Assembly (NCBI GenBank): GCA_001442925.1
Contig: LDXX01000009.1
Location: forward strand, 1 to 64,000
Reading direction: 5' to 3'
Length of the DNA: 64,000 nt
Source: Candidatus Kryptonium thompsonii
Lineage (GTDB): Bacteria > Bacteroidota > Ignavibacteria > Kryptoniales > Kryptoniaceae
Shown here: one piece after another, positions 35,761 to 44,818 of the stretch
Layout of the letters: every line of letters begins with the position of its first letter
Position numbering within the stretch: position 1 is the stretch's first letter
The notes under the pieces: model-generated
What the model saw: only the letters and a program-made list of their open reading frames with translations
What the model was told of the DNA's origin: nothing
Database searches by the model: none
Made by a program: the position numbers and the translations under genes

Positions 35761-37140
35761 TTATCTCGCTTTTCCGGAAATATTTACAGTTGCAGAACCA
35801 TTTGGGCCAGTTGTGGAGATACGAATAAGAATAGGCCTTTGCGTAGTATCAGCCGTTGTATCTTGAATTGCGAATGAAAACCTTGTCCAACTTCTGTCCC
35901 TTGTATCTGGCAGAGTTATATTAAGATCTCCCAACGCCCTTACATCTTTGCCATCAATTGAAACTGTAATTGTAGTTCCACCAGCAAGCGGATTTCCATT
36001 TTGATCGCTCACTGTATAATTAAAAACTTGAGAACCCAAATTAGGAATATCAAATGTTATCGGCTCAATTGAGATCTGTGGTATACCTGAGAAAAGAACG
36101 ATCGTCTCAGCTTTTATAGTATTTTGATTCTCATCAGCTGTTGTAGCTGTTATAACTGCGTAACCAGGCCCAAGGATTGGATGAACAGGCCTTGGTTCAG
36201 CTGAAATCAAATTAACACTTCCCTGTCCCCTATCATCTGTTAAAACCGAACCCTCAATTATTCCACCCGTGGTTGTAAAATAAACAGCCGTGCCGGGCTT
36301 TACGGGATTTCCATATTTATCTCCAACATATGCAGTTATTTTATTTGTAAGACCAAAAATGTTATATCCCGGAAAGTTTAATTTTTCAGGTGCGATACTA
36401 AAATGCGCTGAGTCAGGCAGTCCTCCATGAATTACTATCACGACAGGAAGAGATCTTATAACTTTCGTTCCAATGAAAGACTCAGCAACAATTTGAACGA
36501 CACCAGCTTTCGTCCCACTTACAATGTTAACAGTTACTCTACCCTTACTATCCGTCCTCGCCTTTGGCGGATATACAAATTCCCCACCGCCTGGACCCGA
36601 GCCTATTTTGAAATTAACCTCGACGGAATGCGCTAAATCAACCGGTTTACCACTTGAATCTTGAACTTCAAAAACCATTTGTGCTGTTTCAACGGAACCA
36701 CTACCTTTGACACCTATATTTTTAGAGCTTTGTGATACAAGAACTATGCTCGCCGGCTCACCGCTTGTTGGTACCTCAGATACAACTCGCTGTAACATGA
36801 AAGCTGGAACTTCAACAACTCGTCCTGGAACAACCAAAACATTGATAGTATCCGGATCGTAGCCCTCTTTAAATGCCACCAATTGAACTTCTATTTCACT
36901 CTCAATTTCAAATTGAAACTCATATTTACCCAATGAATCAGTATAAGCTATTAATGTCGGCGTTATCCCAAGAACTCGTACAACTGCATTTTGTAAAGGG
37001 GCATTTGTTGCCGACTCAAGCACTTGCCCTTTTAATGTAACGGTCTTCAATTGCTTTTCCGCCTCTGGTTCCACTGCTTTTTTGCAGCCAACCATAATTA
37101 ATGAAAGTAAAGCAATAAAAATAAAAACTTTTTTCAACAT
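35761..37140 (-). CDS. Lipoprotein with carboxypeptidase-regulatory and Ig-like domains
   Basis: A 459-residue protein with a lipoprotein signal (LIMVGCKK, Cys at about 19). A carboxypeptidase-regulatory-like domain (about 34-115, LKGQVLESATNAPLQNAVV) is followed by two bacterial Ig-like (invasin/Big_1-type) domains (about 130-240 and 245-350, with DSSGKPVDLAHSVEVNF and DKYGNPVKPGTAVYFTT) and a last beta-rich domain. It follows the secretin gene by 13 nt. A role in assembling or anchoring the secretin, or as an adhesin, is inferred only from its place in the pilus operon. Confidence 0.7.
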   Translation of the reverse strand: MLKKVFIFIALLSLIMVGCKKAVEPEAEKQLKTVTLKGQVLESATNAPLQNAVVRVLGITPTLIAYTDSLGKYEFQFEIESEIEVQLVAFKEGYDPDTINVLVVPGRVVEVPAFMLQRVVSEVPTSGEPASIVLVSQSSKNIGVKGSGSVETAQMVFEVQDSSGKPVDLAHSVEVNFKIGSGPGGGEFVYPPKARTDSKGRVTVNIVSGTKAGVVQIVAESFIGTKVIRSLPVVIVIHGGLPDSAHFSIAPEKLNFPGYNIFGLTNKITAYVGDKYGNPVKPGTAVYFTTTGGIIEGSVLTDDRGQGSVNLISAEPRPVHPILGPGYAVITATTADENQNTIKAETIVLFSGIPQISIEPITFDIPNLGSQVFNYTVSDQNGNPLAGGTTITVSIDGKDVRALGDLNITLPDTRDRSWTRFSFAIQDTTADTTQRPILIRISTTGPNGSATVNISGKAR

Positions 37141-37153
37141 TTAAATTCAAAAT

Positions 37154-38371
37154 TTATTTTTTTAGCTGTTTCTTATAATTCTCAAGAGCTTTCAAAAATT
37201 TCTCTCTACCTTCTTTTAAAGTTGGTACTTCTCCAACCTTTAAGCTCATTTCCTTTAACCTTTCAGCAAGGCTTGGTAAAATCTCGGCTTTCAAAAGTAT
37301 TATCAATTCCTTTTTTGCCACAGTTTTAACATCAAACCCAAACAGATACCTTAAACCAAAAAACCACCATGGCAAATCTTTCAAAAGCGGAACCCCTTCA
37401 CGAGTCGTTCTTTCTTCATTTATGTAAAGACCTCCGATTATGGTTTCTTCTCCATCAAGAAGTAAAATCTTAGTTTGGGCTGACGATTTATTTATTGTTA
37501 TCTGCGGAGCTACACCCGCCACATTGCTTCTTTCAATGTTAAGTTCAAGCGAAATAAAGTAAATTGTATCAAACTTTATAACTTCAGGTTTAACTCTAAT
37601 TATTGAACCAGTTGATATGAACTGCGTGATTGCATTTCCAGCGAAATCCCTTACAGTAGTTGAAACGTCGCTCCCAACCTGAATTTGGCCCTGCTCTCCA
37701 GATCTGACTACAATTCTGGGGTTAGCAACGACCTCACCTATTTGTTGTGATTCAAGCGTTTTAAAAACAGCCACTAGACTTCCAAAGTCAAGATCCGGAG
37801 TGACATCAATCGTAAATAAACCCGTTTTACCCTCACCTGCTGACATAGTCACACCAACATTTACTCCCTTCCCACGGAAGAAATCCCAGCTAAAACCGTA
37901 TTGCTTTAACTTAGCTGCGTCAGCCTCAAAAAATACAGCCGAAATCATAACCTCACGGGTCTCAAACTGAACCTTTGCTTTTTCTTCTTCCGTTGGAGCA
38001 GTTGGGGTTGGTATCCCCGTTACCTCAGTAAGGGGGACAATCTTTATATAATCAGCGTATTCCTCATACCAAAGCTTATTTACCCTTAAAATTAACTCAA
38101 GAGCATCAAGCCAATGCATCCTATCAATGTCAACCCCAATCGGTATTGTCCTTGCCTCTGGGTCAATTATAACCTTACCAAGAAACTTTTTACTTATGTC
38201 ATTAAAAATTTGAAGAGCTTGATTAAATGGCATCGTCCTTGACATTGAAACTATCTCCTCGGGAGCAACATAAGCTCTTCTCAACTCTCGGGGGCGACCT
38301 CCGATTTGTGAAAGAGCCAAACCTGTTAAAAGTTCAAAAAGAAGTAAAAAAACAAAAATCTTTAGTTTCAT
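37154..38371 (-). CDS. Short PilQ/GspD-type secretin
   Basis: A 405-residue outer-membrane secretin with a signal peptide (about 1-22). It has one N-terminal secretin/TonB short-N-like domain (about 50-115, PIGVDIDRMHWLDALELIL) and the conserved C-terminal secretin domain (about 150-380) with VVANPRIVVRSGEQGQIQVG, GSIIRVKPEVI and LLDGEETIIGGLYINEE. Secretins form the pore through which the pilus leaves. It is much shorter than typical PilQ, with no AMIN domains, so it may rely on other proteins for peptidoglycan contact. A GAGGTGAT site precedes the ATG. Order after the PilO-PilP fusion matches the classical pilMNOPQ order. Confidence 0.85.
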   Translation of the reverse strand: MKLKIFVFLLLFELLTGLALSQIGGRPRELRRAYVAPEEIVSMSRTMPFNQALQIFNDISKKFLGKVIIDPEARTIPIGVDIDRMHWLDALELILRVNKLWYEEYADYIKIVPLTEVTGIPTPTAPTEEEKAKVQFETREVMISAVFFEADAAKLKQYGFSWDFFRGKGVNVGVTMSAGEGKTGLFTIDVTPDLDFGSLVAVFKTLESQQIGEVVANPRIVVRSGEQGQIQVGSDVSTTVRDFAGNAITQFISTGSIIRVKPEVIKFDTIYFISLELNIERSNVAGVAPQITINKSSAQTKILLLDGEETIIGGLYINEERTTREGVPLLKDLPWWFFGLRYLFGFDVKTVAKKELIILLKAEILPSLAERLKEMSLKVGEVPTLKEGREKFLKALENYKKQLKK

Positions 38372-38383
38372 ATCACCTCTCTA

Positions 38384-39265
38384 TTATTTTTGTTGCTCAA
38401 ACCTGAGTTTCAACACAAACTTTTCCACTATGCCTGCTTTGTTAAGCGTAAATTCAACTTGATTTTTATCAATATCAATTTTCGTCACATAACCAAGGTA
38501 AACTTCATCCCCCTCTCTTAAAACATGAATCTTTCCGGTGTGATCAGCAATAAATGCCCTCCCGGGTATCACTGCTTTCAAATCAGCTCTTTCAACTTCA
38601 AGTAAACCCCTTGTATTAGGTGGCAGTTCTCTGTAAATATACGGTGCAAAGGGATTTTTGACTTCCTCAACAACTACATCCCCAAGAGTTCTTTTTATTG
38701 GGGGCAAATCTTTAACCTCAGCATAAAGGGCGTGAACTTCCATCTGAAACGGAACCACAATTTTAAATCTTTTCGTCTCCTCATCCCTTGTTTCAACGCC
38801 ACGAAGATCAAGCCGTGCAATCCTGTAAATCTGTGGACCTCGCTCAAGATACCAAATGAATTTATAAATATTTTCAAATGAGGCTTCACCCTTTATATTG
38901 TAAATATTGTACGCATACTTCTGCGCCTTTTTACTGCCCATATATAGCATATCAAATTTAACAAAGCCAGCATAATTTAAAATTGAATTCAGATATGAAT
39001 AAGTCATCGCGGGTGTGACATCCGGAACTATCTGTTTATCAAGCTGTGCTAATTTTTCCTGCTCTTCTTTAATCTGCTTTTGCAAATTGTAAAGTTCAAC
39101 CTGCAATCCAGCAAGAGTATTTATCTGTTGTTCAGTGTTTCGAATTTCAGCCTTAGCTTCATTTATCTTTTTCGGATAAGAATAAACAATAAAATACGCT
39201 CCAACCGCAATAATTATAACAAGAAATGCAAGGAGTATGAGTGTATTTCTAGTTTTATATGGCAA
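38384..39265 (-). CDS. PilO-PilP fusion, pilus alignment complex
   Basis: A 293-residue inner-membrane protein. An N-terminal transmembrane helix (about 8-28), a coiled coil (about 33-80) and a ferredoxin-like periplasmic domain (about 85-185) match PilO. After a linker, residues about 203-290 look like PilP: NPFAPYI, then LKAVIPGRAFIADHTGKIHV and GDEVYLGYVTKIDI. PilP is normally a separate lipoprotein that contacts the secretin. The start is TTG with a GAGGTGAAAA ribosome binding site. It lies between the PilM-PilN fusion and the secretin, exactly where pilO and pilP would be. The PilP assignment rests on pattern and position. Confidence 0.75.
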   Translation of the reverse strand: MPYKTRNTLILLAFLVIIIAVGAYFIVYSYPKKINEAKAEIRNTEQQINTLAGLQVELYNLQKQIKEEQEKLAQLDKQIVPDVTPAMTYSYLNSILNYAGFVKFDMLYMGSKKAQKYAYNIYNIKGEASFENIYKFIWYLERGPQIYRIARLDLRGVETRDEETKRFKIVVPFQMEVHALYAEVKDLPPIKRTLGDVVVEEVKNPFAPYIYRELPPNTRGLLEVERADLKAVIPGRAFIADHTGKIHVLREGDEVYLGYVTKIDIDKNQVEFTLNKAGIVEKFVLKLRFEQQK

Positions 39266-39281
39266 TTTTCACCTCAAACTT

Positions 39282-40886
39282 TTATTTTTTAATCTCCTTG
39301 CTTTGTTCAGGCACTACAGATGCTTTTATTTCAAATTGATAAACTGTTCTTCCCCTTATTTCCTGCACCTGAACTTGCATTAATGTTGCATTTCCAAGGG
39401 CGTTTGAAAATCTTGGAATCCTGTTCCTATAAAGCGAATAACCCCTAATTGTGACCGTCTTCGGATCAGATGCCCCTATATCAGTGATCCAAATCCTTCC
39501 AACCCTTTGAGCTTCCATTGCAATCTTGTTCAAGAACTTACTCCATATATCGGTATTAACTCGCATTGAATCGAGAACCCCAAAGGTTGCTTTATAATAA
39601 GCTAACTTTTGCCTTGCGAAATCCACTTGCTGCTGCAATGTCTGAAGCTCTGCAAGTTCAGATTTTTTCCTTTGAAGCTCGGTTCGAGTTTCCAAAAGCG
39701 TTCGATTAAGTTGTGCTATTTTTGTTGTCACTTGAAAAGTAAGAATAGGAATTAAAAGTAAAAATAACCACCCAAGAATTCCAAGTTTAAAAACCTTCTG
39801 TCCTTCCCTGATTTCAAACGGGGTTAAATCAATCGCATAAAGTTCTTTATTTTTTATCTCAAGTGCTCTCCAAGCTGAACCAATCGCAACCGCGACTCTG
39901 GGTAAATTTTCCAAAAGTAAAGGATCTGAACCATTCGGAGATAAATTGGGCAATTTTATATACTCAATTTTAACATCCTCTGGAAACATTTGCTCTAGAA
40001 CTTCTTTAACGCCAGCAGATTGCGCCTCGCCAGCAAGAATTATATTGTTTATCAACGGTAACCCAAGATTATCTTGCTCAAGTATTAACCTGCTATAAAT
40101 TGTGTTTGCAATATTGTATGAATCAATTCCTTCACCAATAAGAGGCGATATGTGATAAAGTTCGTCACCCTTCATAAAAATTAATCTGCTAAATTCATGC
40201 CCAATGTAAACTATAACAGTAATTGAATTTGGTGGGAATTTATAGTTTAACTTGACAAGGTTCGCAAGGGATATCTCGGGACTTTCAATAAACGAGATTT
40301 TAGGAATTCTTCCTCCAATTGATTTCTTAATGTTATCAAGCAGATCAAGCAAAACAATTCTTAAATCTCGAACAATCGCAAGGACAGAGCCATCGGGAAA
40401 TTCAATGTAATTTACCGCATCTGGTTTAAAGGGTTCACCAGATCTCCCCTTTGATATCTCCTCAATTATCTTCGCTTTAAGTTTATCCTTCTTCAAGCCC
40501 CAATTTGATTCAAAAGCTGCATAATAGACATAGGGTTCAGGGACTGAAATGCCGAGCTTATATTTTCGTTTTGGATATTTACTCAAAACCCCAATAAGAA
40601 TTGATGCGTTGTCCCCTTGACCCGTTTCAGTTAAAAGTAAATCTGGGGTTGATGCTTCCGATGTTATATCTATCGGCGTTAACTCAGAGATAGATCTCGG
40701 CTCAATTTGTTCAACTATTCGCGCTCCGGCTGACGCTGTTTCCAACTTTGAGGCAAGATTAACTATCTGGGCATCAACAAATCTCACCTTTTTCCCCGAT
40801 TTCGCAAGACAAGCAACTTGCAAAGATAAACCGTCAACAAAAATCCCAACAGCAAGTTTTCCTGAAAACTTTTTGTCTCTCGCCAT
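39282..40886 (-). CDS. PilM-PilN fusion, pilus inner-membrane platform
   Basis: A 534-residue protein. Residues 1-345 have an actin-like PilM layout, starting with VGIFVDGLSLQVACL and ending with ENLPRVAVAIGSAWRAL. Residues 351-363 (AIDLTPFEIREGQ) match the short cytoplasmic peptide of PilN that binds PilM. Then come a transmembrane helix (about 366-385), a coiled coil (about 386-430) and a PilN-like periplasmic domain to the end. PilM and PilN normally meet through this peptide; here they are covalently joined. It is followed by the PilO-PilP fusion. Confidence 0.82.
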   Translation of the reverse strand: MARDKKFSGKLAVGIFVDGLSLQVACLAKSGKKVRFVDAQIVNLASKLETASAGARIVEQIEPRSISELTPIDITSEASTPDLLLTETGQGDNASILIGVLSKYPKRKYKLGISVPEPYVYYAAFESNWGLKKDKLKAKIIEEISKGRSGEPFKPDAVNYIEFPDGSVLAIVRDLRIVLLDLLDNIKKSIGGRIPKISFIESPEISLANLVKLNYKFPPNSITVIVYIGHEFSRLIFMKGDELYHISPLIGEGIDSYNIANTIYSRLILEQDNLGLPLINNIILAGEAQSAGVKEVLEQMFPEDVKIEYIKLPNLSPNGSDPLLLENLPRVAVAIGSAWRALEIKNKELYAIDLTPFEIREGQKVFKLGILGWLFLLLIPILTFQVTTKIAQLNRTLLETRTELQRKKSELAELQTLQQQVDFARQKLAYYKATFGVLDSMRVNTDIWSKFLNKIAMEAQRVGRIWITDIGASDPKTVTIRGYSLYRNRIPRFSNALGNATLMQVQVQEIRGRTVYQFEIKASVVPEQSKEIKK

Positions 40887-40906
40887 TTTAATTTAATGTT
40901 AATTTT

Positions 40907-42151
40907 TTAAGCTGCCTGCAAAAGTTGCTGCATTCTTCGTTTATTATTTGCAAAATTCATGGCCGTTTCAAGTGAAATTTTCCGCTCAAGATAAAGCCGT
41001 CTTAAATCCTGCTCCATCGTAATCATACCGTATTCAGCTCCTTCTGCTATCATTTGGTAAATCTCACCAGTGTTGTTATTCTTTATCGCAGCCCTTATTG
41101 ATGGCGTCATGACCATAACCTCTTTAGCAAGAACTCTCTTCCCGTCCAGGCTCGGAACAAGTTTCTGTGAAATTACACACCTTAAAATATCAGCCAACCT
41201 GTTTCTTACCCTCTCCTGTTCGATCGGTGGGACCTCCCCAATTATTCTATCAATGCTTTCAACAGCCGAAGATGTGTGAAGCGTCGATAGAACTTTATGT
41301 CCACTGTCAGCAACCTCAAGCGCAGCCATTATCGTATCTGGATCCCTCATCTCACCAATTATAATTATGTCCGGGTCCTGACGCAATGCTTCTATTGTTC
41401 CCTGCTTAAAAGACATCGTATCCCTTCCAACTTCCCTATGCCGAATTATACAACGCTTTGACTCGTGAACATACTCAATGGGGGATGCAATTATAATTAT
41501 ATGCGCATCAACCGTTCTATTGTTAAGATCAACTATCGCATCGAGCGTTGTGCTTTTTCCTGACCCTGTTATCCCTGTGACGAGAATTAAACCCTCCTTG
41601 GTATATTGCAAACTTAACATTCTTGTCACATTTGGATGGAAACCATAACTTTCATACGGTCTTATCTGGGTATTGATCGCTCTCATATTCAAAGCAAGAT
41701 CATCTAAATCAAAATAAGCATCTGCACGATAGCGATATATGACACCATTTTCATCTTTAAGCGTATACGAAAAATCAAGGTTCCTATTTTCATAAAGATA
41801 TTCTCTTTGTCTTTCCATCAACAAACTTTGAATTAAAATGTTAAATTCATCCAATTCATAAACCCCAAACTCCGGGATTGGCTTCTTCACACCATGAATT
41901 CTAAGCCAAACCATTTTTTTCGAACCCCATCCTCCAAGATCTATATCCGAGGCTTCAACCTCTCTCATTCTAATGAGAAACATATTGATCAAATTTCTCA
42001 AAAGAAGCTTTTGTTCCTCGGGCATTTTCTTTATTATTTCATTGCCAATATACATTTGCTTCTCGATACTAAAAAGCGTAACCGGAATTTTCTTTGCAAG
42101 CGAACTCAACAATTCTTTTGCTTCCTTCACTAACTGCGGATTTACAGGCAT
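40907..42151 (-). CDS. PilT/PilU-like pilus retraction ATPase
   Basis: A 414-residue secretion ATPase with an N-terminal domain of about 170 residues, Walker A GITGSGKSTTLDAI, Asp box and Walker B (DPDIIIIGEMRDPDT) and His box (LSTLHTSSAVESIDR). Close similarity to PilT over the motor core suggests a retraction motor, so the pilus could drive twitching or DNA uptake. The C-terminal AIRNLIRE motif of PilT corresponds to a diverged SIRAAIKNNN here. The N-terminal extension is longer than in PilT (about 350 residues in all). Confidence 0.88.
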   Translation of the reverse strand: MPVNPQLVKEAKELLSSLAKKIPVTLFSIEKQMYIGNEIIKKMPEEQKLLLRNLINMFLIRMREVEASDIDLGGWGSKKMVWLRIHGVKKPIPEFGVYELDEFNILIQSLLMERQREYLYENRNLDFSYTLKDENGVIYRYRADAYFDLDDLALNMRAINTQIRPYESYGFHPNVTRMLSLQYTKEGLILVTGITGSGKSTTLDAIVDLNNRTVDAHIIIIASPIEYVHESKRCIIRHREVGRDTMSFKQGTIEALRQDPDIIIIGEMRDPDTIMAALEVADSGHKVLSTLHTSSAVESIDRIIGEVPPIEQERVRNRLADILRCVISQKLVPSLDGKRVLAKEVMVMTPSIRAAIKNNNTGEIYQMIAEGAEYGMITMEQDLRRLYLERKISLETAMNFANNKRRMQQLLQAA

Positions 42152-42177
42152 AAAATAAAATCAAAATTTTGTTTTTA

Positions 42178-43533
42178 CTATTCCCACCATGAAACCAACC
42201 TTAACTGTCTTATGCCGGGAAAGCTCACAAGAGGATAATATGGCGGTGCTTTATCTCTGAAGCGGGGATCATATCTGTATCTCTTATTAAATCCATTTTG
42301 AATTATTCCACTACCACCTGAAAACTGTCCCACCGGTCCTCTTCCTTCCTGAACTATACCTCCAGTTAAATAAATTGTCCCTGATGGTGGTCTTTTATCC
42401 CAGTTTTCAGCAATGAAACTTTTATCATTTGAACCCCCATCATAAGCCATAATAGCAGCTTGAATAACTACATCATTTTGATTCGGGTCGCTATCAGCTA
42501 TGATAACATTTTTATAAGAGACAAGCCCAAGAAAATCATCAGAGTTTGGATTTACATTTGGATCATCAGCATATTTTAAATCATCCCAAATTCTTATGTT
42601 TCCATCAGCAAGGATGGTAAGTTGACCGTTCAATGTACCTTCAACAACAACTTCATTTTTAACCCAAATAACACCAGTTGAACTTAAGCTTGAAATATTA
42701 GCTACTGTATCAGGCGGTGACAACTGAGGAACTCGGCGTTGCCTTAAGTATTGTCCACTCCCTATTGTCTCAACCGTCCACCCAACTATATCTCTTTTCA
42801 CAACTTTACCATTGGACAGGAATTTAAGATAAACTGGGTTATTAAAAACTCCTCCACCGTTTACTGCAGCTGTCTTAGTTCTCGTCATATCAACCGGTAT
42901 TTCAGCCTGTATTCCAACTTCCCATCCACCATAAAACTTTGCTTTGTTTCTATTTGAAGTTGGCTGCGGGTTGATCCCAGCATAAGCAGTAACTTTATCA
43001 TAAAACACGGGCGAGCCATATGTGTGCAAAACTCCATTTGTATGAACAGGACCCCAAACGGTATCACCGGTTATCCAGTAAACTGGCGCACCATTGTAAA
43101 ATTCGGTTCCAGTAAGCCAAAAATATCTTGAAGCAGGTGTATTAGGACCGCTCGAATATATAAAGTAAGCAAAAGCAGAATCTTCTATTTTATAAGGTTT
43201 TTTATATCTGGCATAATAAGTATCAACAAAAGCATAACCCCATGCTTTAACGCTTAACCTTACAAGCGAATCTGGAACAACTGGATATATGCGAACAGTT
43301 GCAGTGCAATTATTCATTACGACATTGAAAGTTGCATTAGTTAATGTATCTTTCCAAACTTTACTTGCACCAATATTCATTGCACTTACAGCCGTTTCAT
43401 GAACAAGCGTCTTTGAATAGTAATAGTTAAAACTGTCCGTTGCCGAAATCACAGCCCGAGTTAAGCGAAGCTGATAAACTGAAAATATCGAAATAAAGCC
43501 TATTAATATCAACAAAGATGTTTTACCAAACAT
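42178..43533 (-). CDS. Pilus-associated protein with N-terminal pilin-like helix
   Basis: A 451-residue protein starting with a hydrophobic helix (MFGKTSLLILIGFISIFSVY) like PilX/PilY-type accessory or minor pilins, followed by a large beta-rich part. That part includes ITGDTVWGPVHTNGVLHTYG and VEGTLNGQLTILADGNI, which resembles the DUF4900 family. There is no KGFTLIE-like cleavage site. Two genes upstream encode smaller pilin-like proteins, so this may be a tip or minor component of the pilus. Function not established. Confidence 0.6.
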   Translation of the reverse strand: MFGKTSLLILIGFISIFSVYQLRLTRAVISATDSFNYYYSKTLVHETAVSAMNIGASKVWKDTLTNATFNVVMNNCTATVRIYPVVPDSLVRLSVKAWGYAFVDTYYARYKKPYKIEDSAFAYFIYSSGPNTPASRYFWLTGTEFYNGAPVYWITGDTVWGPVHTNGVLHTYGSPVFYDKVTAYAGINPQPTSNRNKAKFYGGWEVGIQAEIPVDMTRTKTAAVNGGGVFNNPVYLKFLSNGKVVKRDIVGWTVETIGSGQYLRQRRVPQLSPPDTVANISSLSSTGVIWVKNEVVVEGTLNGQLTILADGNIRIWDDLKYADDPNVNPNSDDFLGLVSYKNVIIADSDPNQNDVVIQAAIMAYDGGSNDKSFIAENWDKRPPSGTIYLTGGIVQEGRGPVGQFSGGSGIIQNGFNKRYRYDPRFRDKAPPYYPLVSFPGIRQLRLVSWWE

Positions 43534-43540
43534 AATCTTT

Positions 43541-44233
43541 TTATCTTCTTAGATTTTTAGATACTAATCTCGTCTGTCTCCAGAAAGAAGTCCTCAACAA
43601 CCGCCTTAATTCTCTTTTTCTAAACTCCTGATCTTGAATACTTGAAACTTCCTTTTTGACAAGTTCAGGTGATAAAACAACCCTTGGGTTAAACATAGTA
43701 AGAGTTACCTCAACCATTTTTGTAGCAATTAATTCCATTCCCGGATCAACTGGATTTCCTATTTGATCAAGGTACCTAAAAACTCGTGCATTCCCTATTC
43801 TACCTACATCTGTCATGCGAACACCTTCACCCGTGATTTTCAAAATCCTCGTAACTTTATACATCCGCAAAATTGTGTCCCCGTAATCAATAGTTTCTGC
43901 AAGCGATATTACATATTCAATTGTATCTGGTACATTATCTTTATGGGGTATTACATGATCAAAATAGTCAAACTCACGATTTAAGTGCGCTATAAACTTA
44001 ATATGACCTGGTTCAGCTTTAAAAAGAATTTGAGAGCCCTCCGGAATACCATAACCCATTTTTCTCAGGTCATATTCAATTACTCCAGATGTATTTGCAA
44101 GATTTATTTGAGTGATGGCATCTGAATTATAATTAAGAAATTCACGCGTTCCAGTATCAGTGACAGTTATAGTAATAAGTAGAATAGCTCCTCCTATAAT
44201 TGTAGCCATTATGTAGTCAAGCAGTGAACTCAT
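43541..44233 (-). CDS. PilW-like minor pilin candidate
   Basis: About 230 residues with an N-terminal hydrophobic helix (MSSLLDYIMATIIGGAILLI) followed by an amphipathic stretch and a globular domain, similar in length and outline to PilW/GspJ-type minor pilins. ATG at 44233 preferred over the TTG one codon upstream. The GF-x4-E prepilin site is not present, although an Asp sits near the start of the hydrophobic helix. Identified by context rather than by motif. Confidence 0.5.
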   Translation of the reverse strand: MSSLLDYIMATIIGGAILLITITVTDTGTREFLNYNSDAITQINLANTSGVIEYDLRKMGYGIPEGSQILFKAEPGHIKFIAHLNREFDYFDHVIPHKDNVPDTIEYVISLAETIDYGDTILRMYKVTRILKITGEGVRMTDVGRIGNARVFRYLDQIGNPVDPGMELIATKMVEVTLTMFNPRVVLSPELVKKEVSSIQDQEFRKRELRRLLRTSFWRQTRLVSKNLRR

Positions 44234-44248
44234 CAAAATTAGCTAAAT

Positions 44249-44800
44249 TTAATTATAAAACCAGTAACTATAAACGAAACTTATTTTAATCGTATCTCTA
44301 ACTTTGCCAGATGCTGTCTCCTTGTAAATTAAAGGTGGGTCATATATATCCGATATAAATACCGTCATCCTTTTATGAAATGTCTTATACGAAACTGGAA
44401 TAACCCTGTTACCCGAGAGATCAACATACTCAACCTTAAAACTAACTTTATATATAACGCTGCTTCTCCCTGTGTCAATTTTGGATATACTATTATAATC
44501 ATCAAAATCATCTATCTCCATGGCGCCAACCATTGTTGTATCATCTGGGTCAAGCCCAAGCGTTGAAGAGAAAGTATTTGGATCAGTTTTAGCGGTGTTG
44601 TTCGTATCAGCAACCGCTTCATCAAAATAATATTGTGATGCTTGTTCAATATAAGATGTAGCAATGGAGAGCGCTTCAAGTCTATATCTATTTTGAGCAA
44701 GTGAAACATCGTGACTTGAGAGACCACGATTTACATTTAAGACAGCAAGCGAGAGAAGCGCCAACGCTAAAATAGTTATGAGTGTTTGTCCAGTCGTCAT
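44249..44800 (-). CDS. Small pilin-like protein
   Basis: A 183-residue protein starting MTTGQTLITILALALLSLAV, a hydrophobic helix followed by a helical spine (about 25-60) and a beta-rich domain, like minor pilins of the PilV/GspI type. Gly4 could be the residue before a cleavage site, giving QTLITILA, but Glu5 is missing. Note that Gly-Gln before the helix also occurs in the major pilin. It lies between the PilB-like and PilW-like genes. Confidence 0.5.
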   Translation of the reverse strand: MTTGQTLITILALALLSLAVLNVNRGLSSHDVSLAQNRYRLEALSIATSYIEQASQYYFDEAVADTNNTAKTDPNTFSSTLGLDPDDTTMVGAMEIDDFDDYNSISKIDTGRSSVIYKVSFKVEYVDLSGNRVIPVSYKTFHKRMTVFISDIYDPPLIYKETASGKVRDTIKISFVYSYWFYN

Positions 44801-44818
44801 AAAACTTTTTCCATTTTG

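Noticed and set aside
40907-42151. Second PilB/GspE extension ATPase
   Set aside because: It lacks the MshEN domain and the tetracysteine site of PilB and matches PilT in the motor core.
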